From assembly GCA_905202605.1 (NCBI GenBank), contig CAJKSU010000025.1:1-21653 (forward strand): DNA of 21,653 bases, given 5' to 3'. Below are positions 13,952-20,497 of this stretch, piece after piece (the first letter of the stretch is position 1; the number at the start of each line of letters is the position of its first letter). The notes beneath the pieces are model-generated. The model searched no databases, was not told where the DNA came from, and saw nothing but the letters and a program-made list of their open reading frames with translations. The stretch comes from an uncultured Eubacteriales bacterium (GTDB taxonomy: Bacteria > Bacillota > Clostridia > Oscillospirales > Oscillospiraceae). The translations under genes were made by a program, and so were the position numbers.

Positions 13952-15278
13952 TGTGCTTCCACTCCCGATCAGAGAAGGTGGTATACTGGGGCAGCCACTG
14001 GAGCTTTACGGTGCCGGTTTCGCCGTGCCGGTTCTTTGCTATAATGCACTCCGCCACGTTCTTTTCCTCGGTGTCGGGATTGTAATAATCGTCCCGGTAG
14101 AGGAACAGCACCTCATCGGCGTCCTGCTCGATGGAGCCGGACTCACGCAGGTCGGAGAGCATGGGGCGCTTATCGGCACGGCTCTCATTGGCGCGGCTCA
14201 GCTGGCTCAGGCAAATCACAGGAACATTCAGCTCCTTCGCCATGATTTTCAGGGCACGGGAAATCTCGCCCACTGCGGTAACACGGTTGTCACTGACCTT
14301 GCCGGTGGCGGAGGTCATGAGCTGTAGATAGTCGATGATGACCAGACCGAGATTGTCGATTCGGCGGCACTTGGCGTTCATTTCGGTTACGGTAATGGAG
14401 GGATTGTCATCCACCCGGATATCCGTCTGGCTCAGCGCCGAGGCGGCGGTCCCCAGCTTGCCCCATTCCTCCTCGGAGAGCTTACCGGTGAGCAGCAGCT
14501 GGCTGTCTACAAAGCTCTCGTTGGACAGGAGGCGGGAGGCAAGCTGCTCCTTGCTCATTTCCAAGGAGAACATGACCACGGCCTTGTCCGTCTGCTTTGC
14601 CACAGCGAGGGCGATGTTCAGCGCAATGGACGTTTTGCCCATACCGGGGCGGGCGGCAATCAGCAGCAGGTCGGACTTGTTGAGGCCGTTGATCTTGGCA
14701 TCCAGATCCTTTAGACCCGTGGACAGGCCGGGGATGGCGCTGTCGGAGCGGGCGCGCTCTGCCAGCTGATCGTAGACGTTCAGCAGAATGGTGCCGATGT
14801 GCTCCAGATCCTGATTGCTCCGTCCGTTTCGAATGGCATAGATCTTCTGCTCTGCGGCATCCATAATGCTCTGGGCGGAGCCGACCTCCTCAGTGACGAT
14901 TTCGGAGATATCCTTTGCCGCCTGAGCAATCTGACGCAGCAGGGATTTATCTGCAACGATCTGCGCGTACTGCTTGGCGTTGGCGGCGGTGGGGGTGATA
15001 TCCAGAATTTGCAGCAGGTAGTCTCTGGTTTTTTCTTCATCGTATACGCCGGACTGCTTCATCTGATCCATGACCGTGACCGGGTCAATGTCCATGGAAT
15101 AGTTGAACATGGTGTAGATGGTGGTGAAGATGTCCTTATTCTGCTGGAGATAAAAATCGTCGGGCTTGATCTGCTCCAGCATGTCAGCAATACAGCTGGG
15201 ATCAATGAGCATGGAGCCAATGACTGCCTGCTCGGCCTCCAGAGAATGGGGCATCTGCCGGGTCAGCAATTCATCCAT
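13941..15278 (-). CDS. dnaB: Replicative DNA helicase DnaB
   Basis: Hexameric helicase that unwinds DNA at the fork and recruits primase; called dnaC in Bacillus. The 445-residue protein has the N-terminal primase-interaction domain (about 8-105: PHSLEAEQAVIGSML) and a RecA-like motor with Walker A ARPGMGKT (209-216) and Walker B LGLVIIDYLQLM. The ending QDADEVLFLYRDDYYNP...IIAKNRHGETGTVKLQW is the usual C-terminal signature. No intein interrupts it. AGGAGG (15293-15288) precedes the ATG at 15278, and a strong hairpin lies just before that site. Located after rplI, as in most Firmicutes, and overlapping tilS. Confidence 0.97.
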   Translation of the reverse strand: MDELLTRQMPHSLEAEQAVIGSMLIDPSCIADMLEQIKPDDFYLQQNKDIFTTIYTMFNYSMDIDPVTVMDQMKQSGVYDEEKTRDYLLQILDITPTAANAKQYAQIVADKSLLRQIAQAAKDISEIVTEEVGSAQSIMDAAEQKIYAIRNGRSNQDLEHIGTILLNVYDQLAERARSDSAIPGLSTGLKDLDAKINGLNKSDLLLIAARPGMGKTSIALNIALAVAKQTDKAVVMFSLEMSKEQLASRLLSNESFVDSQLLLTGKLSEEEWGKLGTAASALSQTDIRVDDNPSITVTEMNAKCRRIDNLGLVIIDYLQLMTSATGKVSDNRVTAVGEISRALKIMAKELNVPVICLSQLSRANESRADKRPMLSDLRESGSIEQDADEVLFLYRDDYYNPDTEEKNVAECIIAKNRHGETGTVKLQWLPQYTTFSDREWKHSEP

Positions 15279-15291
15279 GCAGCTTCACCTC

Positions 15292-15348
15292 CTGTGCGAA
15301 ATAGCGGCAGCGCCGCACAGGAAATGCGGATGGCTGTGCGCCGCTGCC
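15292..15348 (-). promoter_or_regulatory. Hairpin with an alternative pairing at the dnaB ribosome site
   Basis: In the rplI-dnaB gap, read on the minus strand, a 15-base arm (15348-15334) pairs at 14 of 15 positions with 15320-15306, around a 13-base loop. There is no T-run afterwards, so it is not a standard terminator. The 3' arm begins CTGTGCG. The complement CGCACAG occurs both in the 5' arm and again at 15298-15292, where it overlaps the AGGAGG of dnaB. The two pairings exclude each other, so the element could change access to the dnaB start. The pairing is seen; regulation is inferred. Confidence 0.55.
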
Positions 15349-15375
15349 GTAAAATATGGTACGATATGCGATGGC

Positions 15376-15822
15376 TCAGGCCTCGCTGACGTGGACGGAA
15401 ATGGTGGCTGTGATCTCATAGCCGAGCTTTGCCTTGAGACTGAAATCACCGAAGGATTTGATCGGCTCGTCCTGAACGATTTTCTTCTTGTCAATGCTGA
15501 TGTTTGCCTGCTTTTTCAGGGCGTCGGCGATCTCCTGAGAGGTGATGGAGCCGAAGAGACGGCCGCCGTTGCCGGACTTTGCCTTGATCTCTACAGTGAT
15601 GTCCTTGAGCTTTTCGGCAATCTCTTGAGCCTGCGCCTTTTCACGGGCCATCTGCTCAGCCTTGGCCTTGTCATTCATTTTCATGGTGTTGACGTTATCG
15701 GCGGTGGCCTCTACTGCCATCTTCCGGGGCAGCAGATAGTTCCGGGCGTAGCCGTCGGAGGCCTCAATCATCTGACCCTTTTTGCCCTTGCCGCGAATGT
15801 CCTGTAATAAAATCACTTTCAT
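15376..15822 (-). CDS. rplI: 50S ribosomal protein L9
   Basis: Ribosomal protein of the large subunit that binds 23S rRNA near the L1 stalk and helps keep the reading frame. The 148-residue length is standard. The N-terminal domain carries the family signature MKVILLQDIRGKGKKG and GYARNYLLPRKMA (24-36), then a long charged connecting helix (about 45-78) and the C-terminal domain starting near GRLFGSIT. The ATG at 15822 follows AAGGAG. It lies 75 bases after gdpP and 97 before dnaB, matching the conserved gdpP-rplI-dnaB order. Confidence 0.97.
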   Translation of the reverse strand: MKVILLQDIRGKGKKGQMIEASDGYARNYLLPRKMAVEATADNVNTMKMNDKAKAEQMAREKAQAQEIAEKLKDITVEIKAKSGNGGRLFGSITSQEIADALKKQANISIDKKKIVQDEPIKSFGDFSLKAKLGYEITATISVHVSEA

Positions 15823-15897
15823 GGGAATACTCCTTTCAATGGTACAGCCGCCGCTCCGGAGAGAAGCGGAATTGGAAGCGGACAGCTGAGAGGTGTC

Positions 15898-17886
15898 TCA
15901 GGTGTCGCTGAAAAACTGGTCAATGGAACGCTCAATGGCGTCGCGCACCTGCTCCGGGGTCATGCCGGTGATCTGTGCGCCTGCAGTGGCCTGATTGCCG
16001 CCGCCGCCCAACGGCTCCAGAATCATCTGCACATTGGCCTCGCCAATGGAGCGGGCGGAGCAGATGACACGATCCCCGTCGGGATAAAATACAAAGGAAG
16101 CCTGAATGCCAGAGATATTCAGAAGCTCATCTGCTGCCTGAGCGGCAATGATCCGGTCAGAGGTGTAGTCCAGACAGCAGATGGCGATATCGCCCCGATA
16201 CAGCGCGGCATGCTGGATGATTTCATAACGATCCAGCGTGGCATGCAGGTCATTCTGGAACAGCAGCTTTACTGCAACGGTGTCAGCACCGTTCTTCCGA
16301 AGCCATGCCGCGGCCTCAAAGGTACGTGCGCCGGTGCGGACGGAGAACTTCTTGGTGTCCAGCACAATGCCAGCCAGCAGGGAGAGCGTCTCTACCGGAA
16401 GCACATCCTCCCGCTCTGTCAGATACTGCACCAGCTCAGTGACCAGCTCACAGGCGGAGGAGGCATACGGCTCATGGAAGTTCAGCAGCGCACCTTCAAT
16501 ATAGTCCGCTGCCCGGCGGTGATGGTCAATGACAGCAACTCGTCCGGCTGCGGAGAGCAGCTCCTTGGATTCCACCTGATCGGGGCGGTTGGTATCTACC
16601 ACCACCAGCAGGGTGTTCTCGTCCAATGTGACCATTGCCTCGTCCGGGGAGAGGAAGCAGCCGTCATACTGGGAAACCGACTGGATCTTCTCCAGCAGTG
16701 CCTTGGAGGCGTTGCGCTGGAGGTCGATGACAATCTGTGACGGACACCCCAGCTTCCGACAGATGCAGTTGACGCCTACAGCTGCACCGACTGCGTCAAT
16801 ATCTGCATTGCTGTGACCCATAATGAGTACATTGGAGGACTGGGAAATCAGCTCCTGCAAGGCGCCCGCCATGACGCGGGATTTTACCTTGGTGCGGCGT
16901 TCGGCTTCCTTGGCTCTGCCGCCGTAGAAGGAGAAGTTGTAGCGATCCTTCAGGACAGCCTGATCGCCGCCCCGGCTCAAGGACATTTCGATGCAGAGGG
17001 TTGCAAAGTCATAATTCTCCTGAAAGCTGGAGCCATCCTTTCCGATACCAATGCTGAGGGTAGCGGGGGTACCCAAATCATTGGTGATGGCACGGACGGT
17101 GTCCAGAATGGAGAACTTTTCCTCGATATAGTGGGGCAATTCTCTCTGTTCAAAGATAAAAAGATAGCGATTGCGCTCCAGCCGGCGAAGAATGCCGGTG
17201 GAATTGGCGGTCCAGCCGGTGATGGCATCGTCCAGACGGGCGGACAGGCCGGAGACAGATTTGTCTGGCAGGTTGGAGGTCAGCTCGTCATAATTATCCA
17301 CCAGAATAATGCCCACAACCGGACGACTCAAATCGTATTCATCACGGATATCCAGCAGCTCCGTCACGTCCACAAAGTAGAGCATGGCGGTGAGATAGGC
17401 GCTGGAGTCATCCTGAGAACGAATCAAATCGCCGTAGACCCGATAGCGGCGATCATCCCGAATGGCTTCCTGCGGGCATTCGGAACGCCCTTCCCCCAGC
17501 CAGTCGGTGGGGAAATCCGGGAAAATATCGGTGAGACTGACCTCGAACAGACTGTCGGATGCACCGGAAAGCTGCATGAACGCATCGTTGCACCACATAA
17601 TCTCCTGATCAGACATATTTAGAATCAGCGCGGGAACCGGTATGCTCATTTCCTCATTGGATACGGAGTCTACGGAGATGCTGGCGTCCTGTAAATATTG
17701 GGCGATGTCCCGTTTCCTTCGCACCGCTCGGATTCGGTAATATATAAAGAGCCCAATGACCACGACGCTTTCCACCGCCGCCAGAACGTAGCTATGGCGG
17801 CACCATGAAGCCAGACAGAACAGCACCATGACCAGAAAATAAAACGTTAAATTGGTAGAAAACAAGCGGGATAATTTCTTGTTCAA
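15898..17886 (-). CDS. gdpP: Cyclic-di-AMP phosphodiesterase GdpP
   Basis: Membrane enzyme that hydrolyses c-di-AMP to pApA, affecting potassium balance, cell wall and beta-lactam tolerance. The 662 residues show the GdpP order: two N-terminal helices (about 13-28 and 33-50), a PAS-like domain (about 75-175), a degenerate GGDEF domain (about 185-310) lacking the GGDEF signature, a DHH domain with MGHSNADID (356-364), Asp431, DHH at 454-456 and Asp510, then DHHA1. The DHHA1 glycine motif reads GGGGN (627-631) where many relatives have GGGGH. The metal-binding DHH residues are all present. The start is TTG at 17886 with AAGGAG ten bases upstream. First gene of the leftward run, with its own promoter, divergent from RNase J. 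Confidence 0.95.
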   Translation of the reverse strand: MNKKLSRLFSTNLTFYFLVMVLFCLASWCRHSYVLAAVESVVVIGLFIYYRIRAVRRKRDIAQYLQDASISVDSVSNEEMSIPVPALILNMSDQEIMWCNDAFMQLSGASDSLFEVSLTDIFPDFPTDWLGEGRSECPQEAIRDDRRYRVYGDLIRSQDDSSAYLTAMLYFVDVTELLDIRDEYDLSRPVVGIILVDNYDELTSNLPDKSVSGLSARLDDAITGWTANSTGILRRLERNRYLFIFEQRELPHYIEEKFSILDTVRAITNDLGTPATLSIGIGKDGSSFQENYDFATLCIEMSLSRGGDQAVLKDRYNFSFYGGRAKEAERRTKVKSRVMAGALQELISQSSNVLIMGHSNADIDAVGAAVGVNCICRKLGCPSQIVIDLQRNASKALLEKIQSVSQYDGCFLSPDEAMVTLDENTLLVVVDTNRPDQVESKELLSAAGRVAVIDHHRRAADYIEGALLNFHEPYASSACELVTELVQYLTEREDVLPVETLSLLAGIVLDTKKFSVRTGARTFEAAAWLRKNGADTVAVKLLFQNDLHATLDRYEIIQHAALYRGDIAICCLDYTSDRIIAAQAADELLNISGIQASFVFYPDGDRVICSARSIGEANVQMILEPLGGGGNQATAGAQITGMTPEQVRDAIERSIDQFFSDT

Positions 17887-17941
17887 GCAGCAGCAGCTCC
17901 TTTCGCCAGCAGGCGATAATAGGCCAGCCTACGATTCTGCT

Positions 17942-17971
17942 ATTATAGCATAGATTGTCAGGGAAACTCAA
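17942..17971 (-). promoter_or_regulatory. Predicted sigma-A promoter for the gdpP-rplI-dnaB-tilS-hpt-ftsH run
   Basis: On the minus strand TTGAGT (17971-17966) and TATAAT (17947-17942) are 18 bases apart, with TGC before the -10 (extended). The -10 is within the near-palindrome TGCTATTATAGCA. It is the only good promoter seen for this strand upstream of gdpP; internal promoters were not obvious in the gaps. Confidence 0.65.
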
Positions 17972-18051
17972 GTATAAACAGGCGATGCGGTGACTTTTTT
18001 GCGGAGAAATCCTCTGGAAGACACCTTTTCAGGACAGGTTAAAATTTTATG

Positions 18052-18080
18052 TATACTTTTTGGAAATTCCGTGATATAAT
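18052..18080 (+). promoter_or_regulatory. Predicted sigma-A promoter of the RNase J leader
   Basis: A perfect TATAAT at 18075-18080 is preceded by TGA (extended -10). The -35 is weak (TATACT at 18052-18057, 17 bases away), and GGAAATTCC lies between. Initiation near 18087 would start the transcript just ahead of the hairpin at 18092. A second possible -10 (TGATATAAA at 18171-18179) could give a shorter leader that skips this hairpin. Confidence 0.6.
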
Positions 18081-18091
18081 AAACAGGAGTG

Positions 18092-18145
18092 AATTTGCGG
18101 AAAGGCCAATTGGGCTTGCATTGCATGCATCCGCAAATTGTTTTT
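18092..18145 (+). terminator. Terminator-like hairpin at the start of the RNase J leader
   Basis: AATTTGCGGA (18092-18101) pairs perfectly with TCCGCAAATT (18130-18139), followed by G and TTTTT (18141-18145). The 28-base loop contains TGCATTGCATGCA. Because it directly follows the predicted start point, it would give either a short RNA of about 60 bases or premature termination (attenuation) before rnjA. Confidence 0.6.
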
Positions 18146-18193
18146 ATGTGCATTATGTACGGAAGTACAATGATATAAAAGAAGCAGCTGGGC

Positions 18194-18373
18194 GGCGGCA
18201 TCCGAAGCGGGACTGACGAGACGGGGTCAGCCTGCGGAATGCGCCCCGGCGGCTCCGATTCCTGTTCATAAGCAAAGTTTGTATCCTCCGAATGGGGGGT
18301 GCTGTGTTTGGTGTTGCCTTTTTGGCATCCGTATAAGGATCATGATACGCCGTCCGGCTCAGCCGCCGGAGGC
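18194..18373 (+). promoter_or_regulatory. Structured part of the RNase J 5' leader
   Basis: Two stable hairpins are visible. The first (18194-18245) has stacked stems GGCGGCAT/ATGCGCC, CC/GG, GCGGG/CCTGC and CTGAC/GTCAG around loop GAGACGGG. The second (18349-18373) is GCC-G-TCCGGC, loop TCAGCC, GCCGGA-GGC, and ends ten bases before the ribosome site GGAG. Between them is TGCC-TTTTT-GGCA (a small hairpin). RNases often control their own mRNA through such leaders, as RNase E does in enterobacteria. No known riboswitch or T-box motif was recognised. No reading frame in this stretch looks real. Confidence 0.5.
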
Positions 18374-18398
18374 GAAGTGAATGGAGTAGTGATAAATT

Positions 18399-20057
18399 TT
18401 GGCTGAAAAATTGAAAATTATTTCCTTGGGCGGTCTGAATGAGATCGGAAAAAACATCACCGTTTTGGAATACGGCGGCGATATGATCGTGGTAGACTGC
18501 GGTCTGGGCTTTCCGGAAGACGACATGTACGGCGTGGATCTGGTGGTGCCGGATGTTACCTATCTGATCAAGAATCAGCAGAAGCTCCGTGGCTTTTTCC
18601 TGACCCACGGTCACGAGGATCATATCGGAGGCCTCCCGTATGTGCTGGAGCAGGTCAATGCGCCGGTTCACACCACCCGGCTGACGGCTGGACTGGTGCA
18701 GATCAAGCTGGAGGAGCATGGGCTGCTGGACAGCACTAAAATCGTTACCCATGAGGCGGGCGAGGTGGTAAAGGTCGGCTGCTTCAAGGTGGAGTTCATC
18801 CATGTGAACCATTCCATTGCCGATGCGGTGGCATTTGCCATCCATACGCCGGTGGGCGTGGTGGTCATGACCGGTGACTTTAAGATTGATTCCACACCTG
18901 TTTCCGGCAGCATCATTGATCTGGCGCGGTTTGGCGCACTGGGCAACAAGGGCGTGCTGGCGATGCTGTGCGATTCCACCAATGTCGAGCGCGAGGGTTT
19001 TTCTCCCTCAGAGCGAAAGGTGTCCCGTTCCTTTGACAGCCTGTTCAAGGGCTGTGACCAGCGAATCATTGTAACCACATTCGCCTCTAATGTAGACCGG
19101 ATCCAGACGGTGCTGAACGTGGCTGCCAAGTATGGGCGGAAGGTTGCGGTTACCGGACGGAGCATGGAGAACATCCTAAAGGTTTCCATGGAACTGGGCT
19201 ATCTGGATGTTCCCAAGAACACCCTGATTGACATCAACGCCACCAAGAGTCTCCCCAAGGAGAAGACTGTGATCATCACCACCGGCTCTCAGGGCGAGAA
19301 CATGTCGGCACTGTACCGCATGGCGTTCTCCGGTCACCGGCAGGTGGAGATTGGACCCGGTGATCGGGTGCTGATTTCGGCTTCTGCCATTCCCGGCAAC
19401 GAGAAGACCATTTCCGCCGTGATCAATGAGCTGTACCGCAAGGGTGCAGAGGTGGTATATGATAAGCTGGCAGACCTCCATGTTTCCGGACATGCCTGCC
19501 AGGAAGAACTGAAGATCATGCATGCACTGCTGAAGCCCAAGTTCTTTATTCCGGTACACGGCGAGCAGCGGCACCTCAAGCGCCATGCCCGCCTGGCACA
19601 GGAAATGGGCATGGATCCCCGGCACATCATTGTCAGCGACATCGGCAAGGTTATTGAACTGACCCGGAACTCCTGCAAAATCACCGGCACGGTGCCTGCG
19701 GGCAAGATGCTGGTGGACGGCTTGGGGGTTGGAGATGTAGGCAGTGTGGTGCTCCGTGACCGGAAGCATCTGGCGCAGGACGGCATGATCGTGGTGGTGG
19801 TAAACCTGTCCAGCGAGGACGGCTCCATTATTTCCGGCCCCGATATCATCACCCGCGGCTTTGTTTATGTCAAGGAGTCCGGTGACCTGATGGAGGAGCT
19901 GAAGGAAATTGCCACGGAGGCGGTGGAGGACTGCGTGAGCCAGCATGTGACCGACTGGGCGACCATCAAGGCCAGCATCAAGTCCTCTCTGTCCAACTAC
20001 CTCTATAAGCACACCAAGCGGAATCCTATGATTCTGCCGGTGATTATGGAAATTTAA
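18399..20057 (+). CDS. rnjA: Ribonuclease J
   Basis: Metallo-beta-lactamase fold RNase with 5'-3' exonuclease and endonuclease activity; central to mRNA decay and rRNA maturation in Firmicutes. The 552-residue protein has the zinc motif HGHEDH (70-75) inside LTHGHEDHIGGLP, then HVNHSIADA, the TGDFKID motif, the beta-CASP segments TTFASNVDRIQT, GRSM and TTGSQGE, and HVSGHA and PVHGEQRHL near the active site. The C-terminal domain (from about 455) carries the dimer part. The start is TTG at 18399 because in-frame stops lie just upstream; GGAG at 18383-18386 is 12 bases before, a rather long spacing. It is transcribed alone from a long leader and ends at a hairpin. Choice of J1 over J2 rests on its being the only copy seen. 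Confidence 0.96.
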   Translation: MAEKLKIISLGGLNEIGKNITVLEYGGDMIVVDCGLGFPEDDMYGVDLVVPDVTYLIKNQQKLRGFFLTHGHEDHIGGLPYVLEQVNAPVHTTRLTAGLVQIKLEEHGLLDSTKIVTHEAGEVVKVGCFKVEFIHVNHSIADAVAFAIHTPVGVVVMTGDFKIDSTPVSGSIIDLARFGALGNKGVLAMLCDSTNVEREGFSPSERKVSRSFDSLFKGCDQRIIVTTFASNVDRIQTVLNVAAKYGRKVAVTGRSMENILKVSMELGYLDVPKNTLIDINATKSLPKEKTVIITTGSQGENMSALYRMAFSGHRQVEIGPGDRVLISASAIPGNEKTISAVINELYRKGAEVVYDKLADLHVSGHACQEELKIMHALLKPKFFIPVHGEQRHLKRHARLAQEMGMDPRHIIVSDIGKVIELTRNSCKITGTVPAGKMLVDGLGVGDVGSVVLRDRKHLAQDGMIVVVVNLSSEDGSIISGPDIITRGFVYVKESGDLMEELKEIATEAVEDCVSQHVTDWATIKASIKSSLSNYLYKHTKRNPMILPVIMEI

Positions 20058-20076
20058 GATTCTAAGATTCGATGGC

Positions 20077-20114
20077 AAATGTCCGCTGCACCCGTCTGGG
20101 TACAGCGGACATTT
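20077..20114 (+). terminator. Hairpin terminator after rnjA
   Basis: AAATGTCCGCTG pairs perfectly with CAGCGGACATTT, and inside it CCC pairs with GGG. It starts 19 bases after the stop codon. The following T-run is poor (ATTTATGG), which may reflect disruption by the intron relic that begins seven bases later. Confidence 0.7.
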
Positions 20115-20252
20115 ATGGCTGTGCGCCCGGCGGCGGGAATACTTATGGCCAAGAATGACCATGTGCAGCGGGCAATCTCAAAAGAAAGAACCGCACAGGC
20201 CGGATACTACAGCATCCTTGACCGGTACGAGTCTCTGCACTTATGCGATTGA
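20115..20252 (+). pseudogene. C-terminal remnant of a group II intron reverse transcriptase/maturase
   Basis: The open frame ends in AQAGYYSILDRYESLHLCD and a TGA at 20250-20252. This tail (GYYSILDRYESLHLCD) is what I recall at the end of bacterial group II intron-encoded proteins, directly before domain V, as here. Only about 35-45 codons remain; the reverse transcriptase and most of the maturase domain are gone. The frame can be traced back to 20115, but those first codons may be intron 5' RNA sequence fused by deletion rather than protein. It cannot make a working enzyme. Confidence 0.7.
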
Positions 20253-20322
20253 ACCGCCGCGTACCGAACGGTATGCACGGTGGTGTGAGAGGGCGGGGCT
20301 ATTTAGTCCCTCCTACTCGATT
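20121..20322 (+). mobile_element. Internally deleted group II intron relic (5' end plus domains V and VI)
   Basis: The 5' edge GTGCGCCCGGC (20121-20131) matches the GUGYG start of group II introns. After the maturase tail, 20253-20284 folds as domain V: ACCGCCG/CGGTGGT with an upper stem GTACC/GGTAT and loop GAAC. Positions 20285-20318 fold as domain VI, GAGAGG against CCT-A-CTC, leaving A20315 bulged as the branch point. The 3' end falls about seven bases later, near 20322, as expected. A full intron is 2-3 kb, so nearly all of domains I-IV is missing. It sits just after the rnjA terminator, the kind of site favoured by class C introns. It cannot move by itself; splicing would need domain I and is not expected. 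Confidence 0.72.
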
Positions 20323-20358
20323 TTCGCTGCCGTGGGGAGATTTACGAAACAGCGAAAA
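20321..20358. repeat. Inverted repeat adjoining the intron 3' end
   Basis: TTTTCGCTG (20321-20329) is inverted as CAGCGAAAA (20350-20358), a perfect nine-base stem with a 20-base loop. The left arm begins at the predicted intron 3' boundary. It lacks a clear T-run afterwards on the plus strand. It could be part of the original insertion target. Confidence 0.5.
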
Positions 20359-20378
20359 GTGTTGCCATCGAGGTATGG

Positions 20379-20407
20379 AAAAATCCGTGAAACTGTGGTA
20401 ATATAAT
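20379..20407 (+). promoter_or_regulatory. Possible promoter for the secreted InlB-repeat protein gene
   Basis: A perfect TATAAT at 20402-20407 lies about 90 bases before the gene. There is no convincing -35 at 16-18 bases (GAAAAA-like) and no TGn extension, so activation by another factor is likely if it is used. The rest of 20359-20497 shows only the ribosome site AGAAAGGAAG. Confidence 0.35.
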
Positions 20408-20497
20408 CATGAACAGCCGGATCAGTCCATTTACAAAAACGAACACTTTTTTCACAGAGAAGGATGTGCACAAATATTTTCAGAAAGGAAGAGTCAC

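Noticed and set aside
18281..18345. Possible T-box or other known riboswitch in the rnjA leader
   Set aside because: No T-box sequence, no c-di-AMP, c-di-GMP, SAM or TPP core motif was found; only generic hairpins are visible.
19176..20162. Minus-strand 328-codon frame opposite rnjA
   Set aside because: It is a shadow of a GC-rich conserved gene, His/Gln-rich and without motifs.
20155..20406. Plus-strand 83-codon frame across the intron relic
   Set aside because: It crosses domains V and VI of the intron RNA in another frame; the maturase tail is in the frame ending at 20252.
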